A stretch of 64,000 nucleotides of DNA from Epiperipatus broadwayi (GCA_028023455.1 JAQFVV010012509.1:1-64000); one strand, 5' to 3'; shown: positions 49,901 through 61,270, counted from the stretch's first letter. Numbers and translations: made by a program. Notes: a model not told the origin generated them from the letters alone.

Positions 49901-50050
49901 TTTTTTTTCATTAGAAATTTAACGAAAATTAAAAGTTTTTTAATTTTAGGTAATAAAACCATTGAATCAGATGTCCATCCAGTTCAATAAATAATTACAC
50001 ATAAAAAGCATTTTTGGCACATGGTTTTGAGCTCTTTTCAAATACTTAAA
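46971..50050 (-). repeat. 2-kb unclassified repeat, copy 2 (inverted), with a hAT insertion
   Basis: In reverse orientation it matches 34135-36080. Examples are AAAAGCACTAAGACAAACGT (47080) versus the reverse of 35950, and the ACAAGC/GCTTGT stretch near 49790 versus 34440. It is interrupted by the hAT element 48694-49562. The match fades near 50050. The copies look about three-quarters identical, so they are old. Reading frames such as 48207-48422 are incidental. Confidence 0.75.
48694..49562. mobile_element. Non-autonomous hAT element with 8-bp target duplication
   Basis: Flanked by perfect ATTTATAC copies (48686-48693 and 49563-49570). Both ends are CAGTG inverted: the left reads CAGTGCGGCCCGATACCGGG and the right ends AAAGGTTGAAGATCACTG. 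The GGTTGAAGATCACTG end and the GCGGCCC..GGGCCGC hairpin are typical of Charlie-like hAT elements. The interior holds AT-rich, partly duplicated sequence (about 49085-49200 resembles 49318-49430) and no transposase. The open frame 49074-49388 is low-complexity. The element lies in copy 2 of the 2-kb repeat and is younger than it. Confidence 0.9.
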
Positions 50051-50729
50051 AACGGCATGAAACCATGTGCTTAAAAAGATTTTTTGTATGTAATTACTAC
50101 TGTACTAATATTGAAACGGAATCTGAGATTCAGATTACGTTTCACAGTCCTATCCGATCCCTCACCACCAAACTGGATTCAAATCCCAGTCCTACTTGTA
50201 TATACACACCTATTCAGTTTTTTGTATTCAAAATAAACATTAATCAGAGATTTAATAATCTTGAATTAAATAAATATATAATTTTAATAGGTCGTATATG
50301 TGCGTAAATCACATTATATATTAAAAGTGATGGGGGATTAGGTATAAATTAATATTTATGTTTGTATATGTTATATGAAAATGTGTAATTAAAATTTTAT
50401 ATACTAAAAATACATATGTATGTAATGGCTATAGGGGTGATGTAATTGGCTTGGTAGCTTGTAAAAGCATTCTAAACCAAAATCAATTAGCATGATTAAA
50501 TTATAATCTCTATTAGAAAATTAAATAAATTTCATTAACAAAACTTATACTTCGGTAAAATCTATTTCTGAGCCAGAAATAGATTTAGAACAATTGTTTC
50601 AAAAATACTAATCTGTTTGCATTGTTTTACACTACCTGATTAACAAAGAAAAAATCCCTTACTAAAAGCTGTTCAGCTGTATTCTTTTATAGCCGCAGGT
50701 ATTACAACTTAATAGCATTCCTTAGATAA
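50051..50729. other. AT-rich non-coding interval
   Basis: No gene is visible. An 80-residue frame at 50065-50307 has no recognised domain. GGATTCAAATCC at about 50175 looks like a B box but has no A-box partner. Confidence 0.5.
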
Positions 50730-51000
50730 ACCAGTCATATAAATAGGGACCAAATTCAGTCATCAGGGAGAGTATGTAGATTCATAAAGTATCCGCCACA
50801 CGAATCTACATCACTCAAATTTTTTAAGAAACACCTCTCCATGACCAGGCCAACTCAACTCCAGCCAGCCTGCCACTATTGATGAACATCGTGAACCTGC
50901 TGCTATACCGTGAAAACCAACCAGGTGATCTGCTACCTGCTTTTCAAAGGTAACGCTATAAAGTGCCACCTGTATGAACTGAGAACTTTCTCCTAATTAA
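50730..51000 (+). promoter_or_regulatory. Candidate TATA/initiator promoter, possibly in an LTR
   Basis: CATATAAATAGGGACC (about 50737) is a strong TATA-like box, and TTCAGTCATC about 15-20 bases later resembles an arthropod-type initiator (TCAGT). Downstream to 50990 the sequence is clearly less AT-rich and pyrimidine-rich and contains the inverted pair ATGTAGATTC/GAATCTACAT. The TATA-to-initiator spacing is short. No reading frame or second LTR was found. Confidence 0.35.
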
Positions 51001-52245
51001 CTCTTAAAATGTGAAAGAATTTAATATTAATTATTTGTAACTTTTATAGTCTATTTTATTCTATAACCATTTTGATTAGCCTCGTAATTTTTTTTAATGC
51101 GGCAATTATTTTATCTAATATATATATATACATTTTAAATGCTAAATGACCTTTCAATGAACTCCCACTCTTGCCAGTATAGTTATTTTTACTTTAGCTC
51201 CTTGAATTAGATAGGAGTAATACTTAATTTTAATTAGTTTGTTTTTGCTTTTAAAACTATAATGCTTGCTAGGATGGGAGATTTTTTAAAAAAAATGTTT
51301 TACTAATTATTATACTTTTTGTGTAAATAACAGAGGGAGAAATAAAGTTTCACCTGTGATTAGTTTACAATTTATGCAATGTTAATAATCTCTGTAAGAG
51401 CGCAATATTAATGCAAACAAATATGTTAAATATATATATCTTACTTTTTTGTTTTTATTCTTGCCCATCTAAACATATATATGAGTATTTTTCTTAAAAC
51501 ACAACTTAGACTAAATTGTATACTATGTTATACATATGTGGAGTTTTATTAAATAAGTGTAATGAAAGGGGGGAGGGGATTTAGAACTTTGGTTGGTATT
51601 AAAAATACTTTTCCAATAATGTCTTTAAACTACATTTAATAAATACGATCATACCATTATCTTTGATGTTATCATTATAGATTATATGCTTAATTATAGA
51701 TATTTGACTAATTATTAGTCCATCCCAAAGTGTTGTTAGCATAGGCCACTCATATTATTCAGCTTTATCTAGAGACATGGGTCAGAACCCTCGAGTTGTC
51801 TCACTTTTGTTTCAGGTCATAATCAGGGTGATGAATGTCCCTGGACCATATATATACTCACGTAGCAATGCATGGGATAATTCTGGCAAAGTTCAGCCCA
51901 TTGCAATCCCTTTGTCAACCAATTCCACCAAATGTGGGGTGGCAAGTCGGCTAGACTGTTTTCTGTAATCTGATAAAGCACCTCAAAATATTGGATCCGC
52001 AGATATTCGGCCATTATACTATCACTGCGACACTTTATATTAGATCACTTTTTCACAAAAGCTCAGGCCTATAAATATCTATCTAATGTTATGGTCTAAC
52101 TAAACATATCTCATAAATTAAATAACTTTTCATGTATCACGTAACGAACTCTATATATATAATTTAGAAAAATAATCCCACATATGTTCATCATGCAAAT
52201 AAAGTAAATAAATCTTTATTCAAAATTATTTTCTTATATATTAAA
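51001..52245. other. AT-rich interval with a GC-richer block at 51700-52020
   Basis: The block 51700-52020 is more balanced in composition and includes GGGTTCTGACCC on the minus strand (about 51780-51791), a possible degraded B box. The overlapping frames 51777-51968 and 51823-52014 are in opposite directions and neither shows a domain. It is probably an unclassified repeat fragment. Confidence 0.4.
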
Positions 52246-52330
52246 TTTGATAGCTTGGTCAGTTAGTTAACCGACAATTATGTAACCCATCCTGGGATCA
52301 GTCAAGGTAGTGTTTTCGTTTGTAATTCAG
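52246..52330 (+). repeat. Possible degenerate tRNA-derived SINE
   Basis: GATAGCTTGGTCAGTTAG resembles a Pol III A box. CCTGGGATCAGTC, about 45 bases later, resembles a worn B box. The spacing is right, but the match is weak. Confidence 0.35.
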
Positions 52331-52669
52331 GCAAATCGTTATAATTGTACACTTTATAAATGCGCTAGATTAATTGAAATGTCATTATGCCTCATAATTT
52401 ATTTGTAAATACTTATGCTCAAGTGCGAGTAGGCATAATATAACTTATTTGGAACATGAGGCTAATCACCATTTAATATAATTCAAATGTATATTTTTTT
52501 ATTTCTATTTGTTCATTATTAAATATAATTTTAAAACTAAACATCTGATCATTACGCATTCTTTAGTTAATGGATTTAGTTACATTTTAAATGTCATGAT
52601 TTGTGGAATGATGTAAGATCCCACTAATATTAAGCATAAGTGCTTGCCTGTTTTAAAATGTATATACGC

Positions 52670-52870
52670 ATTTGTCATGATTTCCCCCTGAGTCTTTTTG
52701 TTTCTCCGATGTGCGATATCGGCCGGTAGAGAATTAAATATTCTGGTATCATCGGATTTCCTGCTCATAAGTAATTGAACCTGGAATCTGGGCAGAGTTC
52801 ATGATTGTTCCTGACATATGTATCTCGCACATGATTGAACTCGAGGTACTTTTGCCTAGATGCTAGATCT
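52670..52870 (-). repeat. SINE-tail-like fragment
   Basis: On the minus strand CGGCCGAT, ACATCGGAGAAACAAAAAG and neighbouring bases match the tail downstream of the B box in the SINE at 40764. GGTTCAATTAC upstream may be a worn B box. The 62-residue frame on this strand (52580-52768) has no convincing homolog and is probably fortuitous. Confidence 0.4.
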
Positions 52871-52935
52871 TATGAACAAACAATTTCGACTGGTACAATA
52901 TAAAGATGGATGCTTTGCTATATCTCATACATATA

Positions 52936-54960
52936 TATATCATACCATTTGCACCTTCTTTGACACTTTATCAATACTTTTATTTTTATTATTTGTATTA
53001 CATTAACAGTTTCGACTGTCCTGCAGTCATCATCAGAGCTACAATATTCAAATATATAATTATACAATTATTACACTTATCCACATATATATACATAATT
53101 AATACACAATATAAACAAAAATAATTATACATTTTAATATGATCTTTATAAATAATCATTTCCCATTTTATTATCTTATCTTCTAAATAATTTTATCAAT
53201 ATTTTATATTAATTTATTTTATATCATTTTATTTTTTAAATTTTTTAAATGTTATTTAATATAATAATTAGAACTTTATCATTTATTTTACTATTTAATG
53301 CATATTATTATCATTTTTCTTATATTATAAAATCAACTTCTAATCTTATCTTATTTTTATTAAATATTTCTATCAATTAACTTTACCCACATTACAAATT
53401 ATTATTATTTTTTTATTACAAAAAATTACTTACTTCTTATTGATTCTATTACCAAAACCCAACTGACAAAAACCTCCCTCTATTGTCATTTTCTTTAACT
53501 ATTTTCTTTTAACCTTTTCAAATTCTAATTATTACTAACAATTGTTTATAAAATTATTGTTCTTACCCCGAAATCTAGATTAAGACTTGGTTTTATATTC
53601 TTAATCAAGATTGCTTCTTTAATTTTTCTATCCCTACTATTATTTGTGTAATTAATCATTTTATACAATCTTTTTCAAACCTATGACCTGTTTCTAATAA
53701 ATGCAAATAAATAGGTGATCTCTTATCATATTTATGCTGAATTAATCTGGTATAAATTGAGTTCTTTATTTCTCCTACATAATTAGTTTTTATGTTTTTA
53801 CTTTTGCATGATTTGCATTCAATTTTATATACCCCATTTATGTTTTTTTCTACTTTTTTTACATACTTATTATCTAATATATTAAGTATATTCTTCCTTC
53901 TTTTATTCACTATCTTAAATTTTATAACATTATTAAACTTTTTGTTAATTCTAATAATTATTCTATTCATACCTTTTACAATACTGTTATTATAAGTTTT
54001 AATACCTATATATTTATTTTTATCTATTTTAGTTTTTCCACATACTATCCCATTACTTGCATTAAATTTCTTTTCCAATTTTCTTATATTTTCTTTTATA
54101 ATTTTTTCTGGATATTCATTATCCCTAAACTCTTTAATTATTGATTCTATCTGTCTTCTACAATCTTCCTTATCTGAGCAATAATTCCTAGCTCTATATA
54201 TTCTTGAATTTACACTACTTATTTTATATTTAACATCTATATGTGAATGCCAATTAGTTATATTGCTATCTACATTACTTTTTTTATATACAGATGTCTC
54301 TATCTTGCATTTACATTTTTATATGATTTTTCTAACAAAATATTCAAATATGATAATTTATTATCATTTTCTTTTTCTATTGTAAATTTTATATTTTTAG
54401 CTAACCTATTAATCTCCTCAAGATACATATCTATTTGCCTTTGACTCTTGTTGAAAATCAATAAATAATCATCAACATATCTTTTCATAAAAATTGGACC
54501 ATTAATATTATTAATCATTAAATCTTCCATATTTTCCATTTATATATTACTAAGTACCCCACTCAATGCCCCTCCTATTAGTAATCCTTTATTTTGCTTA
54601 TAATATTCTCCATTAAACTCAAATGTAATATCCTTACAACAAATTCTCATTATTTCTCTCAATTTTTCTATTGGTATTTTAATTTTTTTATATTCATCAT
54701 CTCTATATCTTTTTATTGCTAACTCTATTGCTTCTTCCACATTTATATTTGTGTACATTGATATTACATCTATTTTTACCATAGTTAATTTATAATTACT
54801 ATATTCATTTATCTTATCTTTAATTTCATTTATTAACTCTTTATTATTTTTAATATAAAAACTACTTTTATCATTAATATATTTCTTAAGAATATTACTT
54901 GATAACCATTTAGATATTCTATCAAAATATGAATTTGTACCATTTATGACTGGAAGATTT
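52936..54960 (-). pseudogene. Penelope-like element, left arm of an inverted pair
   Basis: Minus-strand PLE from inside the RT to the 3' end. It opens with NLPVINGTNSYFDR at 54958, then MVKIDVISMYTNINVEEA (motif A, 54782 downward), NKGLLIGGALSGVLSNI (motif B) and RYVDDYLLIF with intact YVDD (about 54480). After the thumb comes the GIY-YIG region YVGEIKNSIYTRLIQHKYDK (about 53720-53785), preceded by the cysteine pair ECKSCKSK. Defects: an in-frame TAA at 54540-54542 (expected Tyr before MENMEDL), and a one-base deletion near 54312 against the right arm. The frame 53656-54078 starts at a TTG and is only part of the continuous coding run. The family is distinct from the PLE at 29700. About 600 bp of AT-rich 3' sequence ends with the hammerhead-like motif. 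Confidence 0.9.
52993..53045 (-). ncRNA. Hammerhead-like motif at the 3' end of the left PLE arm
   Basis: Minus strand: CUGAUGA (53030-53036), then one extra U, helix II GACUG/CAGUC with loop CAGGA, then GAAAC. A two-base helix III is possible, with cleavage triplet GUA. Helix I pairs UUGUA with UACAA with a GC bulge. The extra base before helix II departs from the canonical core, so activity is uncertain. Confidence 0.55.
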
Positions 54961-56547
54961 AATGATTAATAATATTAATGATCCAATTTTTATGAAAAGA
55001 TATGTTGATGATTATTTATTGATTTTCAACAAGAGTCAAAGGCAAATAGATATATATCTTGAGGAGATTAATAGGTTAGATAAAAATATAAAATTTACAG
55101 TAGGAAAAGAAAATGATAATAAATTATCATATTTGGATATTTTGTTAGAAAAATCATATAAAAATGTTAAATGTAAGATAGAGACATCTGTATATAAAAA
55201 AAAAAGTAATGTAGATAGCAATATAACTAATTGGCATTCACATATAGATGTTAAATATAAAATAAGTAGTGTAAATTCAAGAATATATAGAGCTAGGAAT
55301 TATTGCTCAGATAAGGAAGATTATAGAAGACAGATAGAATCAATAATTAAAGAGTTTAGGGATAATGAATATCCAGAAAAAATTATAAAAAAAAATATAA
55401 GAAAATTGGAAGAGAAATTTAATACAAGTAATGGGATAGTAAGTAGAAAAACTAAAATAGATAAAAATAAATATATAGGTATTAAAACTTATAATAACAG
55501 TATTGTAAAAGGTATGAATAGAATAATTATTAGAATTAACAAAAAGTTTAATAATGTTATAAAATTTAAGATAGTGAATAAAAGAAGGAAGAATATACTT
55601 AATATATTAGATAATAAGTATGTAAGAAAAGTAGAAAAAAACATAAATGGGGTATATAAAATTGAATGCAAATCATGCAAAAGTAAAAATATAAAAACTA
55701 ATTATGTGGGAGAAACAAAGAAATCAAATTATACCAGATTAATTCAGCATAAATATGATAAGAGATCATCTATTTATTTGCATTCATTAGAAACAGGTCA
55801 TAGTTTTGAAAAAGATTATATAAAATGATTAATTACACAAATAATAGTAGGGATAGAAAAATTAAAGAAGCAATCTTGATTAAGAATATAAAACCAAGTC
55901 TTAATCTAGATTTCGGGGTAAGAACAATAATTTTATAAACAATTGTTAGTAATAATTAGAATTTGAAAAGGTTAAAAGAAAATCGTTAAAGAAAATGACA
56001 ATAGAGGGAGGTTTTTGTCAGTTGGGTTTTGGTAATAGAATCAACAAAAAGTAAGTAATTTTTTATAATAAAAAAATAATAATAATTTGTAATGTGGGTA
56101 AAGTTAATTGATAGAAATATTTAATAAAAATAAGACAAGATTAGAAGTTGATTTTATAATATAAGAAAAATGATAATATGCATTAAATAGTAAAATAAAT
56201 GATAAAGTTCTAATTATTATATTAAATAACATTTAAAAAATTTAAAAAATAAAATAAAGTGATATAAAATAAATTAATATAAAATATTGATAAAATTATT
56301 TAGAAGATAAGATAATAAAATGGGAAATGATTATTTATAAAGATCATATTAAAATGTATAATTATTTTTGTTTATATTGTGTATTAATTATGTATATATA
56401 TGTGGATAAGTGTAATAATTGTATAATTATATATTTGAATATTGTAGCTCTGATGATGACTGCAGGACAGTCGAAACTGTTAGTGTAATACAAATAATAA
56501 AATTAAAAGTAGTGATAAAGTGTCAAAAGTGTAAATGGTATATATTA
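54961..56547 (+). pseudogene. Penelope-like element, right arm of an inverted pair (5'-truncated)
   Basis: The frame 54962-55828 encodes 288 residues, the best preserved coding stretch in the window. It starts mid-RT at MINNINDPIFMKRYVDDYLL (YVDD near residue 15), then thumb segments with TNWHSHIDVKYKISSVNSR, then GIY-YIG with ECKSCKSK and NYVGETKKSNYTRLIQHKYD (near residues 247-266). The first Met is internal to the family protein, so this is a truncated copy and not a new gene. It lacks motifs A and B. It is highly similar to the left arm without its first 430 bp and shares about 700 bp of 3' sequence ending in the hammerhead-like motif. Confidence 0.9.
56442..56493 (+). ncRNA. Hammerhead-like motif at the 3' end of the right PLE arm
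   Basis: CUGAUGA (56450-56456), an extra U, GACUG (56458-56462), CAGUC (56468-56472), GAAA (56473-56476) and a GUA triplet (56485-56487). Helix I is UUGUA (56442-56446 region) with UACAA (56489-56493). It matches the left-arm motif except in the helix III loop. PLE ends are known to carry hammerhead ribozymes. Confidence 0.55.
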
Positions 56548-57015
56548 TAATAGAAATCAATACATAGGAGAAGTAGAAAATTATATATATATATATGTAG
56601 AAGAGAGGGATTCCTACTAAGACTTCTGTTGTAAATTAATTTAGAAATTTTGTCAATTTAATTTTTATTTAACGTGTTGTAAAAGTGCAATCACATGTAT
56701 ATATATACCCCTACACATGAATCAGCAAAATAATTTTGTTTAATGTAAAAAAATTTCCAAAAAACTAAACTTTATAGATGAATTTTTTATCCTTTGTATA
56801 AATATTATTTTAAAACTTTGTAGAACAATTTTAATCTGTTGTAATTAAAAAATTTAAGAGTTAAGATTGATCAGATAAGATATGTAATGAAAGTATTACT
56901 ATGAAATGTAAAAATAGTTAACAATCTGGCTTATTTTTGAAATAATTATAGAAATGTCTTAATTTTAAAAACCTGTTTATTTTGAGATGGTAATCTTGAA
57001 AGTTCTAAAAAAATT
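56548..57015. other. AT-rich non-coding interval with (AT)n
   Basis: An (AT)n run lies at 56581-56597. Nothing else is recognisable. Confidence 0.6.
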
Positions 57016-57560
57016 GTGGAGAATAATAGAAGAAATGGGTATAAAAGCTCCCCAAAATCTATTGTTTTATTCACACAATTCAGAAGATTCAAATTAAAAA
57101 TCATTCCAGCTAGTCTGGAGATTCAGAAATCTATCCAAGCTATTGAAAAGCCATTCATTAGAAGTATTCCTCAAATTTTCTACACGATAAGTCAAAATCA
57201 GATTCCAGATGCTGGGACTCTTTATTCTGTGCAACAAACTACTTACCAACTCTCTCAGAAAAATTATAGATATCCACCAACAGTCCAGAACAAGTGATTA
57301 AAAATTTAAAAAAAAATGAACCAACCCAATTTTCTTAGTGGTTTTCTTCAAAATATGCGGGACTAGGCACCTCACCAAGGCAAACTCCATGTTCTAAGTC
57401 AAACCATCACTCAACAAGTCAAAATAAATCTTTAGAAAGATCTAAAGCCAACCTACCAATGACTTAACTGACAACCTGGACAACTTACAACTATAAATAC
57501 ACCAAAGCATCTACCTCTTCAATAAATTGTGGAAGCTAAAGCAGTAACATTGAAGGACTT
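57016..57560 (+). promoter_or_regulatory. C-rich block with a TATA box; possible LTR or transcript
   Basis: GGGTATAAAAGCTCCCC (about 57038) is a strong TATA-like box. The following 500 bp are unusually rich in C and A compared with the flanks. They contain a 93-residue frame (to 57297) without a recognised domain, a second TATA-like ACTATAAATACACC (about 57490) and AATAAA (about 57520). It may be a retroelement LTR or leader; no partner copy is present. Confidence 0.3.
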
Positions 57561-60420
57561 CTCAGTAATATAAATTTTTATCTAACTTAAAATATACCAG
57601 GGATTGTTTTTTTTGTATATGCACATTATTATTTTTAACTATAATAAGATATAAATGTATTTTTTCTTTCTATGCATCTACTATTTAATATATATGTATG
57701 TCATAGATGAAAGTTTTACTGTTTCTTATAGAGTATGCCTTAATTTAGAATGTATTATGTTTAAATGTATATACATAAAACTGAAATTCTTTAATTGAGA
57801 ATTTTGAGTTTAAATGAGGTCTTAACTGCTTTATTTTTCCACTAATATTCTGAGATTTCTTTCTCATTAGATTTAAGCTTTCAACCTTCATTTTGATATT
57901 AAATCAATATTATTTATCAGAATATAATAAATTTGACTTCATTCAATATTTTTGTTTAGAAATTAAATAAATTTTAAAAAAGCACATTTGATTTTTGGAA
58001 TTATTTTAAAAATTAGCTTTTGATCAAAACAAAATGCTGTCATGTCATCTATTTCAGGTGATGATTCAATTTGAAAAATGAATGAAATCTTCTTTGATGT
58101 TTGTTTTAAAAATCTGAAATAATTATTTTTAATAACTATTAAATCTACAAATTTATGCTCTAAAAGTTTAAAAATTTTTCATAATTTTTACTATATTGCT
58201 AAATATTATAACCTGCTGATTGCCCTCATTCCTAGACAGTTGTATTTTCCATGACTGTAATCTCTATAGTAGCAATATTCAGAACAATATATTCTTTTAC
58301 ATTTGAAAATAAAACATTTCTGTAAAATATAAATGTGTAATAACATTTATTTATGATTTCTAATAATTATTACACAATTATGATACAAATAAAGTCATAA
58401 ACTTTCCAAAAAATCAAGTTTTTAGACCATCATAATATTTTCTTGATGATTGTAATATTTTCTTGAAATAATCTTACAAAGTTTGCGAGCATGAAATATA
58501 TAATGGTTACTCATCATCGACACAACTTGAGATGCTTTGATGGACTGCATATTTGATTTTCCCACTATCTTTTGAATTTTTTTGTATTTAAAATATTAGA
58601 AAATAAATATATGTGAATTTTAAAGCCGTAAAAAAAAAGCTTCATAAAATTTTCAGCAGAGGATGAAAAATGAAAATTTTATTTTTAAAAATCTCAAATG
58701 CTGTCCAATACCTGGAAAAATGAATTGGTTAATTGTAGAATAATTCAATCTCTCTCCTCTTCTGTTTTAGAATATTTAAAACATGTTTTTTCTCCCTTTT
58801 AAGAAAACAAGCTGGGTATTTAATCAGCCAATAAAATCTTTTAAAGAAGATAGGAATAATGTTTAAAATTAATTTTTTCTTTTAATTAGCATTATTCAAT
58901 TTTATATATGTGTATGATTTGATTTTAGATTTACTAAAACATTTTAATGCTTGTACATAATGTGCTATTATATAAAAAGTATTCATTTACTTGTTTGTGT
59001 AGATTTAAAACTCATCTGTATGAATGCCAATTATTTTATAGGGCTCTTCTTTCACTTCACCAGTCTTAGCTATATATCTAACTGGTCAATATTATTATAG
59101 TATTTCTTCTGGTCACGTAGATTGTCTACAGCCTTAAGTGCAATCTATTTGCTTAGTCATAACCTAGTTTTGGCATATTAGCAAATTCTTTAAAGCCTCT
59201 GACTGCAACATTTCAGTCAAGCTCACATTCTTTTAAACTGGGATACCAATCATCAAATCATTAACTCACTTGTTTTGTTTTTTTTTGCATAGTAAACTTA
59301 AAATTAGCTTCTCGTGCCTCTCTTATGTTGTATAACCCTTCTTAGTCTATGATAATCATTTGGTGGTATTGTATTGCTGCACACATGTGTATTTATCATT
59401 GGTGCATATATGCATAAATGTTCAGTGGGATAAACTTGTATATTTTATTTCTTTCTTATTAAAAGTCACATTCTCATTCATATAGTATATATCCTATTTT
59501 ATAAAACACTGTTTTATCGAAATAATTGAGTTGTGCATCAATTTACCTGTCAAAGCAATCAATAATACCACACTCTCCTAACTCTTTCATAGATGCAATA
59601 TTAATCTTCTTTTTTTTTTAAATTTTAATAAACTTTACTAATATTATATTTATTAAATTAATTTGGCTGACATTTTTTTACTGCAACTGTCTATTAATTG
59701 CTTAATGTTTCTGAGTTAGTATCAGGGGTAAGTACTTTATTTTATGTCAAATGCTCATCATATTACTGAACTTTTGGTCACCTCAAATAAATTTCTAGGT
59801 TCAGTAAGTAGCCTAGTAGTGTCTTCAAGTGATAATGTTCTTAACTCATGATGGTGGATCCTATACATAAGATATTTTATTGATATGGTGGTGCCCCAGT
59901 TGAGGATCGAACTGTCGATCTTTAGCCACAAAAAAAACTCATTTCTTTTTTATTTTAATTCCATTTTACACTTTAAGCATTTAAAAATTTAGATATACAC
60001 AGAAGATAAAATTTTGTTGACCATTTACACTGTCATCTATCTATTGGACTTTACTACTCTCAACTAACTTTTTATTTCGAGTCCATTAATTGTAGTCTGA
60101 CTTTTTGCCAATTGACATCTATCTGGAGGTTCCTTTTTCTTTTTAACTATTTTAACTTGAAGGTTTAGTACTACAATGCTCCATGTATCTATTTGAGCTT
60201 GTCTTTCTTATTTTTATGGTTTTCTAGCTTAGCCAGATTTTGATATTTTGTTAAGCTAAAGCCTTTATAACTTTCAAAATAAGTTAAGCATTTTGTCTGC
60301 ACAAAACTAGAATTTACAGTCCACACTTGTGGTAATGTTAAAAAACTTTCCAATAACAAATTTTTTTAGTTTCATATCTTTCATTGCGAACATTATAAAC
60401 AATGATATACCAATGTATTT
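57561..60420. other. AT-rich non-coding interval
   Basis: I see no gene. On the minus strand at about 59893-59931, CAGTTCGATCCTC followed by a GGGGCACCACCA end resembles the T-arm and acceptor 3' part of a tRNA. It is probably a SINE remnant, since no 5' half is present. The stretch 59040-59400 is less AT-rich but unidentified. Confidence 0.5.
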
Positions 60421-60423
60421 CCA

Positions 60424-61270
60424 TTATACTTTAATTTGTTCCTTACACCCTTTCTGATTTTTCCTTAACCACTTGCCTAGAATTTCTTTATTAAATTTGC
60501 TATCCTCCTCTTCTTTTATTGCATAGCTATCATTATACCACACTGGATTCTGTAAATATCTGCCACAATCTATACTTTGCCATTTTTTATAAGTGCTGAC
60601 TTTTCTTTCTATATACAAAAGCTCCCTATTCATTACTAGGCCAGCCCATATTCTCTTCTATAATTTATATACAAATACTCATTCTGTTTTTCTTCTATTA
60701 TTTCTGTTCTGAAAACTTTTTATTTCAATACTAGTAACTTCTTTTAATTGCTCTTCTCTTATCATTTCTGATCTTAACTCTTCTTTAATTTCTCTATTAA
60801 CTTCTTTTCCTATCTTTACTTGTTGTTCTACTTACTCAACTTGACTTAAATCTTTCTCTACTATCTCTATTGCCTCCTGATTTTTATCTACCTTAACCAT
60901 GATTTCCTGCTTCATTTCTTTCTTTAAACCCTGATGAATTTTATCTTTTCTTTCATTTCTTCTTTATCTTGTTTAATTTCTTTTATCTTTTGATTCATTT
61001 CATTCATTTCTAACATTATTGGAAGTTGGCTTTCTTTCATTTCTTGCTTATTTTGATTTATTTCTAGCAATATTTCTGGTTTTTGTTTAAAATTTCCAAT
61101 ATCACACTCATTAGCACTTGTATTTCTGTAGGTTTTTCTATCTTTTCAATTATTTCAGGATTTTTAAACAAAATAGGATTCTTTCCCCCAGTGCTACTCC
61201 CTCAATTATCAAATCATCACTTTATTTATTATCTTCCACATTTGGCACTACTAAACTATTTATAGAATTT
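60424..61270 (-). pseudogene. LINE ORF1-like coiled-coil remnant
   Basis: Read on the minus strand in broken frames. A region dense in Glu, Lys, Arg and Asn (about 60700-61080) includes EMKQEIMVKVDKNQEAIEIV, then KEVNREIKEELRSEMIREEQ, a coiled coil. It is followed by a basic-aromatic part in the frame 60424-60633 with YIERKVSTYKKWQSIDC and KWLRKNQKGCKEQIKV. The order coiled coil then basic C-terminal domain fits a LINE ORF1 or Gag-like protein. Several stops separate the parts. Similarity to the remnant at 33190 is in style and layout; I cannot show they are the same family. Confidence 0.4.

Noticed and set aside
53792-53995. Hydrophobic plus-strand frame resembling a membrane protein
   Set aside because: It is antisense to the Lys/Asn-rich PLE coding strand, which produces Leu/Ile/Phe runs; the mirror frames at 55036-55221 and 55489-55680 arise in the same way.
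54962-55828. An intact stand-alone gene with a new start
   Set aside because: The 288-residue frame begins in the middle of the RT when compared with the left arm; it is a truncated PLE copy.
59893-59931. tRNA gene on the minus strand
   Set aside because: Only a T-arm-like and 3'-end-like part exists; there is no 5' half or D-arm.
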